The notes under the pieces are model-generated. The model did not search any database and was not told the origin of the DNA. It saw only the letters and a program-made list of their open reading frames with translations. From Parabacteroides sp. (GTDB lineage: Bacteria > Bacteroidota > Bacteroidia > Bacteroidales > Tannerellaceae), in the NCBI GenBank assembly GCA_017481945.1, contig JAFUOJ010000009.1, positions 1-64,000 on the forward strand: 64,000 nucleotides of DNA, read 5' to 3'. Made by a program: the position numbers and the translations under genes. This document shows positions 29,566-38,402 of this stretch, piece by piece (within the stretch, counting starts at the first letter, position 1; each line of letters opens with the position of its first letter).

Positions 29566-30189
29566 TTATTTTTTCCAGATCATTGTAAGACCGTCCCGCA
29601 AAGGTAAGATAACTTTTTCAATAAGTGGATTTTCTTTGACTTTATCATTAAAATGTAAAATACCCAATGTCTGTTTATCGGTAGGATGTTCCTCAATGAC
29701 ATGTCCATCCCACAAGGTATTATCTGCCAGAATCAGTCCTCCCGGACGTACTTTAGGGAAAATAAGATCGAAATACTCTGAATACAAACGTTTATCAGCA
29801 TCTATAAAAACTAAATCAAACGTCTCATCTAAAGTGGGAATAAGTTCAAGAGCATCTCCGAAATGGACCTTTATTTTATCTTTATGAGGCGATTTGTTCA
29901 GATACTTCATAATAAAATCCTCCATTTCGTCATTAATCTCCAAAGTATGGATCAAACTCCCCTCTTCCATCCCTTCTGCCATGCAAAGAGTCGCATATCC
30001 TGTATAGGTTCCTATCTCTAATACGCGGCGAGGCTGAAGCATTCGGCAAAACATCTTTAAGATTCGTCCTTGCAGATGACCGGATAACATACGAGGACGA
30101 AGCAGGTTCACATTGGCATCCCGATTTAACGCAGCCAACAAAGCCCCCTCTTCGTCACTATGTGAAAGAATGTATTCGTCTATTGTCAC
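29566..30189 (-). CDS. Class I SAM-dependent O-methyltransferase
   Basis: The 207-residue protein is of the catechol/caffeoyl-CoA O-methyltransferase type: VLEIGTYTGYATLCMAEG for SAM binding, DLVFIDADKRLY and LILADNTLWDG for the metal site. The start codon appears to be GTG at 30189. Substrate unknown. It follows pyk by 25 bases. Confidence 0.88.
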   Translation of the reverse strand: MTIDEYILSHSDEEGALLAALNRDANVNLLRPRMLSGHLQGRILKMFCRMLQPRRVLEIGTYTGYATLCMAEGMEEGSLIHTLEINDEMEDFIMKYLNKSPHKDKIKVHFGDALELIPTLDETFDLVFIDADKRLYSEYFDLIFPKVRPGGLILADNTLWDGHVIEEHPTDKQTLGILHFNDKVKENPLIEKVILPLRDGLTMIWKK

Positions 30190-30214
30190 AATTCTTTTGA
30201 TTTATAATTTTCTA

Positions 30215-31663
30215 CTATTCCTTAAACGTTGGCAACTGATAATTCCCTCCAGCGTCCAAAACCTTTCCTACATTATTGATTTCCAAAAAGCTGGTACCTC
30301 CTTCACCGAAACTGCTACTCAAATAAGCAACCATATTCTCACGCGTAATACGTCCACTTTTAATCAACTGATTCAATGCGTCACAGAAGAATCCGCGACG
30401 GCTATCATTATAAGGTTGATGGACAGCCCATACACCATAAGAAAGAGACAACATACGCATTACACGGGGATTATAACAAATAGCAAACACCGTAGATGTA
30501 CCCCGGAAAGCTGCCAAATATCTTGCGGTTCGTCCCGTATAACTATCCGTAATAATTGCTTTTACATGTAACTTAGAGGATGATTTCACAGCCTGTTTAG
30601 CCAAGAATGAAGTGACATCCAAATCGTTGCCGGTGATGGGCACACGAATATCATTCACTGCCAACTTCGTCCGTTCTGCTTCACGAGCCACCTTCGTCAT
30701 TGTCTGGACAGCCTCGATCGGATATTTACCATAAGCCGTTTCTCCGCTCAACATCAAGGCATCCGTACGGTCATAAATCGCATTGGCAATATCAGTTACC
30801 TCTGCACGTGTCGGACGTGGATTGTTAATCATAGAATGAAGCATTTGAGTAGCTACGATAACCGGCTTTTTCATCTCCACACATTTCCGAATCAATATCC
30901 GTTGAATCCCCGGTATTTTCTCGGCAGGTACTTCAATACCTAAATCCCCACGAGCCACCATAATTCCATAGGCAACCTCCAAAATATCGTCAATATTATC
31001 GATACCCTCCTGGTTCTCGATCTTTGCAATAATTTTTATCGGACTATACTGGTCGTCCAATATATGTTGGATATCCATCACATCCTGTCTACCACGAACA
31101 AAAGAATGCGCAATAAAATCCAACTCATGATCAATCGCCCACTGAATATTTCTCCGATCCTTTTCTGTTAACGAGGGCAGATTAATACGGACTCCGGGAA
31201 CATTTACACTCTTACGGTTACCCAAAGTAGCGTCATTTCCTACTTCACAAACCAAATAGTCCCCCTTTTTATCTACCACCTTCAACTCAAGATCTCCATC
31301 GTCAATCAAGATGTCGCTACCGACTGCCAAGTCTTTCACAAAATTACGATAAGAGACACATATACAATCATGTGTCGTCTCTCCATCCGGATTTCCCATG
31401 ACTTTGACCACTTCTCCCGTTTTAAAAGGAATCGGTGCTTGTGCAATCGTTGTTCGTACCTCCGGTCCCTTGGTATCCATTAAAATACCGATTCGATCAG
31501 AAACTGCACGGACATTCTGGACCACTCTTGTCAACCCCTCTTCCGACATGTGGGCTGTATTTAAACGCACTACGTTCATCCCGGCTCTATACAACGCATC
31601 AATAAATTCTACATCACAACGCTGATCTGAAATCGTAGCAACAATCTTTGTATGCTTTAACAT
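30215..31663 (-). CDS. pyk: Pyruvate kinase
   Basis: I chose the ATG at 31663 (MLKHTKIVATISDQ), giving 482 residues; a start 12 codons upstream would add a non-conserved tail. The active-site segments are clear: LNTAHMSEEG in place of the usual NxSH, IAKIENQEGIDNID, MVARGDLGIEVP and MLSGETAYGKYP. It makes pyruvate and ATP from phosphoenolpyruvate. It lacks any extra C-terminal domain. Confidence 0.96.
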   Translation of the reverse strand: MLKHTKIVATISDQRCDVEFIDALYRAGMNVVRLNTAHMSEEGLTRVVQNVRAVSDRIGILMDTKGPEVRTTIAQAPIPFKTGEVVKVMGNPDGETTHDCICVSYRNFVKDLAVGSDILIDDGDLELKVVDKKGDYLVCEVGNDATLGNRKSVNVPGVRINLPSLTEKDRRNIQWAIDHELDFIAHSFVRGRQDVMDIQHILDDQYSPIKIIAKIENQEGIDNIDDILEVAYGIMVARGDLGIEVPAEKIPGIQRILIRKCVEMKKPVIVATQMLHSMINNPRPTRAEVTDIANAIYDRTDALMLSGETAYGKYPIEAVQTMTKVAREAERTKLAVNDIRVPITGNDLDVTSFLAKQAVKSSSKLHVKAIITDSYTGRTARYLAAFRGTSTVFAICYNPRVMRMLSLSYGVWAVHQPYNDSRRGFFCDALNQLIKSGRITRENMVAYLSSSFGEGGTSFLEINNVGKVLDAGGNYQLPTFKE

Positions 31664-31773
31664 AAATAACCCTTTCATTCGTTGGCAGCCATCCGCCAAC
31701 TCGATTAAACATCTTTTTACCTTATAACCAATCTTTCTTCTTTATATCCAACAGTTTCAATATCCTGTTGTTC

Positions 31774-32208
31774 TTACTTGTTCTCAGAAAACTGAAGAAC
31801 AGCTTCTACAGCCAACCGATACGAATCCAACCCAAATCCTAAAATAACACCTTTGCAAGCGGCTGAAATCATAGAGACATGGCGAAAGGATTCACGTGCA
31901 TGTACATTAGAAATATGTACCTCTACCACAGGAGTTGTCACTGCTTTAATTGCGTCATGTAGAGCAATCGAGGTATGCGTATAAGCTCCTGCATTCATAA
32001 TAATTCCGTCATAATCAAAACCAACCTCATGAATCTTATTAATCATCTCACCCTCTACATTACTCTGAAAATAAGTAATCTCACATTGCGGATACTTTGC
32101 ACGTAGTTCACTCAAAAAACCTTCGAAAGCTTCCTTTCCATATACAGAAGGTTCGCGCTTACCTAATAAATTAAGATTAGGGCCATTAATAATCTGAATC
32201 TTCTTCAT
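31774..32208 (-). CDS. aroQ: Type II 3-dehydroquinate dehydratase
   Basis: The 144-residue shikimate-pathway enzyme has the N-terminal GPNLNLLGKREP, the catalytic loop arginine/tyrosine region (KREPSVYG), NAGAYTHTSIALHDA and HISNVHARE. It is divergent from xerD; a minus-strand TATCTTTG box at 32264-32271 serves as promoter, leader about 52 bases. Confidence 0.97.
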   Translation of the reverse strand: MKKIQIINGPNLNLLGKREPSVYGKEAFEGFLSELRAKYPQCEITYFQSNVEGEMINKIHEVGFDYDGIIMNAGAYTHTSIALHDAIKAVTTPVVEVHISNVHARESFRHVSMISAACKGVILGFGLDSYRLAVEAVLQFSENK

Positions 32209-32223
32209 TTTGTCGTAATTTAT

Positions 32224-32271
32224 TACTTTTGCACCATATTTCTACCTCATAGAAATATGGGGGCAAAGATA
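32224..32271. promoter_or_regulatory. Symmetric divergent promoters of xerD and aroQ with central palindrome
   Basis: TACTTTTG (32224-32231, plus) and TATCTTTG (32264-32271, minus) face away from each other's gene and flank a perfect 10-bp inverted repeat, CCATATTTCT (32234-32243) and AGAAATATGG (32251-32260), 7-base loop. Both predicted start sites fall at the ends of the palindrome, so both mRNAs would begin with the same hairpin. Confidence 0.65.
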
Positions 32272-32293
32272 GTAAAGATTTGTAATTTATCCC

Positions 32294-33196
32294 ATGCACT
32301 TAGAAAACGACAAAATAAAACGATATAAAACATACCTCCGTCTGGAAAAAGCACTTTCAGCAAATTCCATCGATGCCTATCTGACTGATTTGGATAAATT
32401 GACAAATTTCGTTGAGAACGAAGGAAAAAAATATGAGGATATCACCTACAGCGATCTGCAACAATTTATCGCTCAACTGCATGACCTCGGAATTCATCCC
32501 CGCTCTCAGGCCAGAATTATCTCCGGTATCAAGTCTTTTTATAAATTTCTCCTCTTGGACAACTACATAACCGTTGATCCGACTGAGTTATTGGAATCTC
32601 CCAAAATCGGGTTGAAACTACCTGAAGTCTTGACCGTCAAAGAGATCAATTCTATTTTAGACAGTATTGACCTTACCCAACCGGAAGGGCAACGGAACAG
32701 AGCCATCCTTGAGGTGCTATACAGTTGCGGACTACGGGTATCCGAGTTGGTTTCTCTCCGTTTTACAGACATCTATTTCGACGAAGGATTTATTAAGGTA
32801 GAGGGTAAAGGTAGCAAACAACGCTTGGTTCCTATCTCACAAATTGCCATAAAAGAGATCAAAAACTACCTCTACGACCGGAATCACATACCTGTCAAGA
32901 AAGGATTTGAGGACATCCTATTTTTAAGTAAAAGAGGAACTTCCCTTTCCCGTATCACCATCTTCCACATCATCAAACAACAGGCAGCTTTAGCCGGGAT
33001 AAAGAAAAACATAAGCCCTCATACATTCCGCCACTCGTTTGCTACTCATCTATTGGAAGGAGGTGCTCACTTGTTGGCTATCCAAGAGATGTTAGGACAC
33101 GAAAAGATTACTACAACAGAAATCTATACACATATTGACAGACAATTCTTACGGAAAGAGATATTAGAACATCACCCAAGAAACAAAACCAAATAG
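32294..33196 (+). CDS. xerD: Tyrosine recombinase XerD
   Basis: The 300-residue integrase-family protein has a SAM-like N-terminal core-binding domain (about 5-90) and a catalytic domain with the Arg in SCGLRVSELVSL, a lysine in GKGSKQRLVP, HTFRHSFATHLLEGG, GH in MLGHEKITTTEIYTH and the Tyr in YTHIDR. It most likely resolves chromosome dimers at dif with XerC. It is a housekeeping type, not obviously a DNA invertase. Confidence 0.92.
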   Translation: MHLENDKIKRYKTYLRLEKALSANSIDAYLTDLDKLTNFVENEGKKYEDITYSDLQQFIAQLHDLGIHPRSQARIISGIKSFYKFLLLDNYITVDPTELLESPKIGLKLPEVLTVKEINSILDSIDLTQPEGQRNRAILEVLYSCGLRVSELVSLRFTDIYFDEGFIKVEGKGSKQRLVPISQIAIKEIKNYLYDRNHIPVKKGFEDILFLSKRGTSLSRITIFHIIKQQAALAGIKKNISPHTFRHSFATHLLEGGAHLLAIQEMLGHEKITTTEIYTHIDRQFLRKEILEHHPRNKTK

Positions 33197-33238
33197 TTCC
33201 GTCGCTTGGGTGAGTAGCCTTTAAAATCTCTTTTCTAA

Positions 33239-34450
33239 CTATTCCTCGTCATACTGCTGGAACAGAAAATCATTATAGGGGAAACGAGTGATATGGATCT
33301 GTTTCACCCGTTCATATAACAATGCTTTGAGTGCTTCAATATTGGTACGCTCCTTGGCCGATATAAAAATACAGTTATCCTGCATCTTGTTCATCCAAGT
33401 ATGCTTCAGTTCGTCCAAGTCAATATTCTCTCGTGTACGCGGTGTGAGATCATCTTCCTCTTTAGGGACAAACGTAAATGCATCGACTTTATTAAAGACC
33501 ATAATCATTGGCTTCTCCGTCTTGTCTATCTCCATCAAAGTCCGATTCACCACCTCTATCTGTTCTTCAAAAGTAGGATGGGATATATCAACGACATGAA
33601 CCAATAGGTCGGCTTCACGTACCTCATCCAAGGTTGATTTGAAGGATTCCACCAGTTCGGTAGGCAACTTCCGGATAAAACCAACAGTATCGGACAATAG
33701 GAACGGCAGATTTTCAACAATCACCTTTCTTACGGTCGTATCCAAAGTGGCAAACAGTTTATTCTCTGCAAAAACGTCACTCTTACTCAGCAGATTCATC
33801 AAGGTCGACTTACCGACATTGGTATATCCCACCAAAGCAACACGCACCATTTTGCCACGATTCTTTCTTTGTACACTTTTCTGTTTATCTATTTCAACTA
33901 AATCTCGCTTTAGTTTAGAGATTTTATCCAAAATAATACGCTTATCCGTCTCCAACTGCGTTTCACCCGGACCACGCATACCTACACCTCCTCGCTGACG
34001 TTCCAAGTGGGTCCACAAACGGGTCAACCGGGGCAACATATATTTATATTGTGCCAACTCAACTTGAGTTTTAGCATGAGCCGTTTGTGCCCGACGAGCA
34101 AAAATATCCAAAATCAAATTGGTCCGGTCCAGAATCTTTACCTGCAACTCCTTTTCGATGTTACGTAATTGCTTCGCTGAAAGCTCATCATCGAAGATCA
34201 CCAATCCGATCTCATGCTCTACCACATATTCTTTGATTTCCAATAATTTACCAGAGCCGACAAAAGTAACTGAATTGGGACCGTCTAACTTTTGATAAAA
34301 ACGTTTGACCGCCTCAACACCTGCCGTATCAGCCAAAAAAGCCAACTCGTCCAGATATTCCTTTACCTTCTGTTCGCTTTGCGTAGGAGTGATCAACCCT
34401 ACCAAAACCGCTTTTTCTGTTTGTGCTTCCGATATAATAAATTCTTTCAT
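33239..34450 (-). CDS. hflX: GTPase HflX
   Basis: The 403-residue protein has the HflX N-terminal domain, the GGVGMRGPGETQLE linker, and a G domain with GYTNVGKSTL (P loop), DTVGFIRKLP (G3) and FNKVDA (G4). It acts on ribosomes. I chose the ATG at 34450 (MKEFIISEAQ): the -7 box TATCTTTG at 34455-34462 ends 4 bases before it, so the mRNA is predicted to be leaderless. Confidence 0.93.
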   Translation of the reverse strand: MKEFIISEAQTEKAVLVGLITPTQSEQKVKEYLDELAFLADTAGVEAVKRFYQKLDGPNSVTFVGSGKLLEIKEYVVEHEIGLVIFDDELSAKQLRNIEKELQVKILDRTNLILDIFARRAQTAHAKTQVELAQYKYMLPRLTRLWTHLERQRGGVGMRGPGETQLETDKRIILDKISKLKRDLVEIDKQKSVQRKNRGKMVRVALVGYTNVGKSTLMNLLSKSDVFAENKLFATLDTTVRKVIVENLPFLLSDTVGFIRKLPTELVESFKSTLDEVREADLLVHVVDISHPTFEEQIEVVNRTLMEIDKTEKPMIMVFNKVDAFTFVPKEEDDLTPRTRENIDLDELKHTWMNKMQDNCIFISAKERTNIEALKALLYERVKQIHITRFPYNDFLFQQYDEE

Positions 34451-34454
34451 GCGA

Positions 34455-34462
34455 CAAAGATA
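34455..34462 (-). promoter_or_regulatory. -7 box for hflX, 4 bases before the ATG
   Basis: Exact TAnnTTTG (TATCTTTG on the minus strand). The transcription start would coincide with or nearly touch the start codon, implying a leaderless message. Confidence 0.55.
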
Positions 34463-34481
34463 GTAAATCCAATTATTTTTG

Positions 34482-34489
34482 TATATTTG
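34482..34489 (+). promoter_or_regulatory. -7 box TATATTTG for the type IX-sorted protein
   Basis: Exact TAnnTTTG, 30 bases before the ATG at 34520. It is divergent from the hflX box, with 19 bases between them. Confidence 0.55.
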
Positions 34490-34519
34490 CAGCAATTAAA
34501 AATCAAAATAGTATTAACT

Positions 34520-36235
34520 ATGAGAAAGTCTATTTTACATTTCATGCAATGTGCATTTCTTTGCACCAGTTATGCGCTGCACGCGCAAGTTTCTAATCCA
34601 TCTACATGGGAAAGTTTTATAAACAGTGAAGACAACCCGACTGTTTGTGATACATTCCGAATACAAACTTTCGGAAAATCAGAAAAAGACAATTGGGATT
34701 TCACGTTAACCGGAAGTTCTTCTGTTGTCCAAGACAAATATACTTTAAAACTACCCGTTGGTTCAGGGGCTATTTTCCAGCCCTACTCACTATCTGCCTA
34801 CACAGATGTAAAAATCAAAATACATGTAGCAGGATTACATTTATCTAGTAAAGATTCCCTTTTACTATATGTCTTTCGAAATGGAGAAGACGAGAAATTA
34901 ACGGCTCACACACCAACGGAAGAAGATTACCTAAACTACAAATATTTCACCATAGGAAATAATCCCAACTCTTTGTCTTTTGTAACAACTCAAACAACCA
35001 GTGAGGCAACTGGATATTATATGACAGACAGTGTTTTTGCCTATGGGAACATTCCTACCTATTCTTTATTTACAGGAACTGGGATATGGACTGATTCTAC
35101 CCGTTGGTCACATCTTCCTCCTTTACGAAATCGAAGTGCCTTAATCAACGGTACCGTTTCCATAACTGAAGATACACAATGTCATGACATTGCTATCTAT
35201 TCAGGCTCCCTTCAAATTGAAAGTAGCAGTCAACTTTCCATCAACAATTTAGATTTGTATGGAGACGAAGCAAACGTTCTTTCTAATGGAGAGATCAATA
35301 TTTCAAATCGTATCACTGTACATAAAACATTTGAATCTACCGATAAATGGTATTTCATCTCTTTTCCTTTTGATGTTTATTTCTCAGGAATAGACTCTCA
35401 ATTTGAACAAAAAGATGACACCCCCAACGACGGAGGTAACTATTTCTATGTACAAACCTACAACGGAGACAAACGGGCAACAGAAAATCAATCGTCTGAG
35501 AACTGGGAAGTAGTACCCATTCACACAGATACAAATACCCCACTGTTTGAAAAGAATCGAGGCTATTTAATTGCATTAGACAAAAATGCCACCCAAAAGA
35601 CCTTATCTTTTTCTTCCCAACCAGGTGAGGTAACAGAAGACTTTGCCCAAAAAGGAACTCTTTCAATCACCTTAGAAAATAATTCCACCTCAACGAATCA
35701 GGAAAATTACGGATGGTATCTATGTGGAAATCCATTACCAGCTCCATTGGCTTTATCTCGTATAAAAAGCAATGCAGCTTTAGATGGATACGTCTATGTG
35801 TACAACGGTAGTAGTTATCAACCCTATGCAATCGGAAGTAATCATGCATTACCTCCTTTTTCTGCATTCTTTGTAAAAGCCTCCTCTTCAACGACCCTAC
35901 AGATCATGGAAGAAAACACAACAAAAAATGCAGTTTCCGTCATTGATACTCACCATCCACTCAACATTACGACTGAAGAGCCCCATACCAAACAGAATGT
36001 GCATATAGAAACCCCAGAGAAAGAAATTCGCTATGCTATAAAAGACAAACAACTCTATCTGCAAAACATCCCAACACCTGGAAATATAAAACTTTTCAAT
36101 CTCTTGGGAGAATGCGTATGGCAAAAAGTGATTCAAGCAGGGACGCAAACAATTCCTGTAACTACGGAACCGGGAATTTACATCCTGCAAATACAAACAA
36201 AGAACTCTGAAGAACGACATAAACTAATCTTCTAA
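34520..36235 (+). CDS. Secreted protein with type IX secretion C-terminal sorting domain
   Basis: I chose the ATG at 34520, which follows the -7 box and opens a signal peptide (MRKSILHFMQCAFLCTSYAL, cleavage after HAQ). The mature protein of about 550 residues is beta-rich with no recognised enzyme domain. Its last 75 or so residues have the type A sorting pattern: LFNLLGECVWQ, then TEPGIYILQIQTKNSEERHK and a basic end. That domain directs passage through the type IX system and surface attachment. The body is of unknown function. The gene is alone, with its own promoter and a shared terminator. Confidence 0.85.
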   Translation: MRKSILHFMQCAFLCTSYALHAQVSNPSTWESFINSEDNPTVCDTFRIQTFGKSEKDNWDFTLTGSSSVVQDKYTLKLPVGSGAIFQPYSLSAYTDVKIKIHVAGLHLSSKDSLLLYVFRNGEDEKLTAHTPTEEDYLNYKYFTIGNNPNSLSFVTTQTTSEATGYYMTDSVFAYGNIPTYSLFTGTGIWTDSTRWSHLPPLRNRSALINGTVSITEDTQCHDIAIYSGSLQIESSSQLSINNLDLYGDEANVLSNGEINISNRITVHKTFESTDKWYFISFPFDVYFSGIDSQFEQKDDTPNDGGNYFYVQTYNGDKRATENQSSENWEVVPIHTDTNTPLFEKNRGYLIALDKNATQKTLSFSSQPGEVTEDFAQKGTLSITLENNSTSTNQENYGWYLCGNPLPAPLALSRIKSNAALDGYVYVYNGSSYQPYAIGSNHALPPFSAFFVKASSSTTLQIMEENTTKNAVSVIDTHHPLNITTEEPHTKQNVHIETPEKEIRYAIKDKQLYLQNIPTPGNIKLFNLLGECVWQKVIQAGTQTIPVTTEPGIYILQIQTKNSEERHKLIF

Positions 36236-36274
36236 ACCGCTTTTGGTTATTTTTCATAGTTGGTTTTAAATAAA

Positions 36275-36307
36275 AAGGGACAGCGCCTGTGATAGGTCCT
36301 GTCCCTT
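36275..36307. terminator. Convergent bidirectional terminator
   Basis: AAGGGACAG (36275-36283) and CTGTCCCTT (36299-36307) form a 9-bp stem with an inner CCT/AGG pairing. It lies between the plus-strand secreted protein gene and the end of the polysaccharide locus. Confidence 0.75.
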
Positions 36308-36330
36308 GCTTTATTCTTCCGTTAATAGAT

Positions 36331-38376
36331 TTATCTTACCGGGAATTCCGTTACTCGAAGTGTCGTACACCCGTAAGGGATCAATTCTATTGGTTCTGCT
36401 TCTAATAAATCGGCCCCCTGTTGCGTGTAGTAGGGGACCTTACCTGTTGAACCTCGGTACAGAGTCCATCCTTTTACCGGATACCCTTTTGTTTTCAAAG
36501 TAATAGGAGCATTTTCCGCATTCCAAGGATAAGTAGCTATTTGCTCCACCTTCTCTACTGTAAAATGTTGATTGATACTTTCCGGAGTCAAAGAAGCTCG
36601 TTTGAAAGCATAATTCCAAGGGGAATCAGAAGTTACCTGATAATACCAATTTCCATACTTAGCAGCCTTTTCTCCTTCGAAAGATTTCTTTTCCCACTTT
36701 TCTTCCATCTTCAAAGCATACAACAGTGGACCTCGTTCAATCACTGCACTTCCACTATACCAACGACTGGCTGTAATCGGCATAGGCAACTCAATACTTA
36801 ACACATCTCCCTGTTTCCATTCTCGATTAACACGAGCAATTTCTCCCGGACAAACATCTACCGAAATAGATTCTCCATTTATCTGTATCACCGGTTGTTG
36901 ACACCAAGCCGGAATACGTAAATGGAACGGGAAAAAAGCTTTCTTTACTTTCTTGTCGGCAAAGGTAAAATGAAAGTGAATCTTCTCATCGAAAGGATAA
37001 GCAGTCTCCTCCTGAATTCGAACAGTTATCCCATTCGCCACTTTTGCCTCTACTGAAGATGGAGCATACACCAAAGCAGCTATTCCATTGTCTGCCGTTG
37101 CATACCATAAATTCTGAACAAATTTTGGCCACCCTTGATGTAAATTAGAGGTACAGCAAGGATACCCCGTCAGTTCTCCAAACAGAATATCTGTATCTTC
37201 ATGTGGAGTTGTAAACTCACGCCATTCCGGAGTGACTGCAACCTGATTCACCTGTTGATAATATTGACGAGCAGAATAGTCATCCGTAACCTGTGTCGGT
37301 AATGCATTATAAGCAACTCGTTCCAGATGATCAGCCCATTGTACATCTCCCGTTATTTCCAACATCTCCTCCAACGAAAACATCATCTCAACAGCTGTAC
37401 ATAGTTCAGAGCCGGTCGTTGGTTCTCCAAAACGTAATAACTCATCACCACCCCAAAGCCCGGTAGGCAATCCTATCGTATTACGCATAACCTTCACCGC
37501 TTTCTTAACTGCGTCAATTTGTTTCTGTTCTTTACTCTGTTGATAATACACAACAGGTTCCTTGAATCCCTGTCCCAAATTCACACAATGCAAACTCAAC
37601 TGCCGCGACAGATGGTCTTGATTCAAGAAAACATCTGTCCAATCAAATGTCTGCTTATGAATTAATTCGCCTAATTCCAAGAGGAACTTATCTCCTGTAA
37701 TATTATATAGCCAATAAACCACCATCAAGTTGTCCCCTCCGCGTCTTTCTCCCCAGAAGGTCCATTTTCCTAACGGATTTTTAGGTAGTTCTGCTAATTG
37801 ATACTTAAAATATTTCGTCAGAAAATCAATGACCCGTTCATCTTCTGTAGCCGAATAATATTGTTGCATAACCTTCAACATCACCATCTTCGGCCACCAA
37901 TCCTGCGCATTATTTCGCTGCAAGCCCGGTTCCGGTCCTCGATCTGTATCCGGTCCGAAATAACCACTCGGTTTTTGAGAAGCTAATGTCCATTCAATCC
38001 AAGGTTTTACCTTTTCTATCAATGCTTGATCATTCAATAGGTAAGCCAATGGCAAAAGTCCATCTATCCAATACGGTCCACGTTCCCAAACATCTCCATC
38101 TCCGCCTAACCAACCGTTACGCGGTCCCATTACCTTTTCATATACCTTATCCAAATTCCCTGTCATCCCGTTCTTCATTCGCAACAACTGCTCCTGCATC
38201 CAGCCTTCCGCATGAATAGCACCAATAGGCAATTCGATATAAGGCTTCTGAAGCAAAGGATACCGATTGTTTCTATAAGGGACTGAATTTGTATGATCCT
38301 CTTCTGTTGGATTGGCAGCCGTCGCCATAGATATCACCAACCAGGAAGCACATAATGCCTTTATAATAGATTTCAT
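36331..38376 (-). CDS. DUF1680/GH127-type glycoside hydrolase (second copy)
   Basis: 681 residues from the ATG at 38376, with a signal peptide (MKSIIKALCASWLVISMATA). The N-terminal two-thirds is an (alpha/alpha)6 barrel (GPYWIDGLLPLAYLLND, NNAQDWWPKMVMLK), followed by beta domains. The Cys/Glu zinc site of this family is recognisable in GSELCTAVEMM and GYPCCTSN. Family members are beta-L-arabinofuranosidases and relatives; exact specificity unknown. It is distant in sequence from its neighbour at 38403 and probably acts on another linkage. Last gene of the locus. Confidence 0.85.
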   Translation of the reverse strand: MKSIIKALCASWLVISMATAANPTEEDHTNSVPYRNNRYPLLQKPYIELPIGAIHAEGWMQEQLLRMKNGMTGNLDKVYEKVMGPRNGWLGGDGDVWERGPYWIDGLLPLAYLLNDQALIEKVKPWIEWTLASQKPSGYFGPDTDRGPEPGLQRNNAQDWWPKMVMLKVMQQYYSATEDERVIDFLTKYFKYQLAELPKNPLGKWTFWGERRGGDNLMVVYWLYNITGDKFLLELGELIHKQTFDWTDVFLNQDHLSRQLSLHCVNLGQGFKEPVVYYQQSKEQKQIDAVKKAVKVMRNTIGLPTGLWGGDELLRFGEPTTGSELCTAVEMMFSLEEMLEITGDVQWADHLERVAYNALPTQVTDDYSARQYYQQVNQVAVTPEWREFTTPHEDTDILFGELTGYPCCTSNLHQGWPKFVQNLWYATADNGIAALVYAPSSVEAKVANGITVRIQEETAYPFDEKIHFHFTFADKKVKKAFFPFHLRIPAWCQQPVIQINGESISVDVCPGEIARVNREWKQGDVLSIELPMPITASRWYSGSAVIERGPLLYALKMEEKWEKKSFEGEKAAKYGNWYYQVTSDSPWNYAFKRASLTPESINQHFTVEKVEQIATYPWNAENAPITLKTKGYPVKGWTLYRGSTGKVPYYTQQGADLLEAEPIELIPYGCTTLRVTEFPVR

Positions 38377-38402
38377 AACCACTCGATTTAAAAGACAAAC
38401 AA

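Noticed and set aside
32294-33196. XerD as the invertase for the promoter segment
   Set aside because: It is a tyrosine recombinase but has the housekeeping XerD pattern, sits 25 kb away, and is paired with aroQ rather than with surface genes. A dedicated invertase probably lies outside the window.
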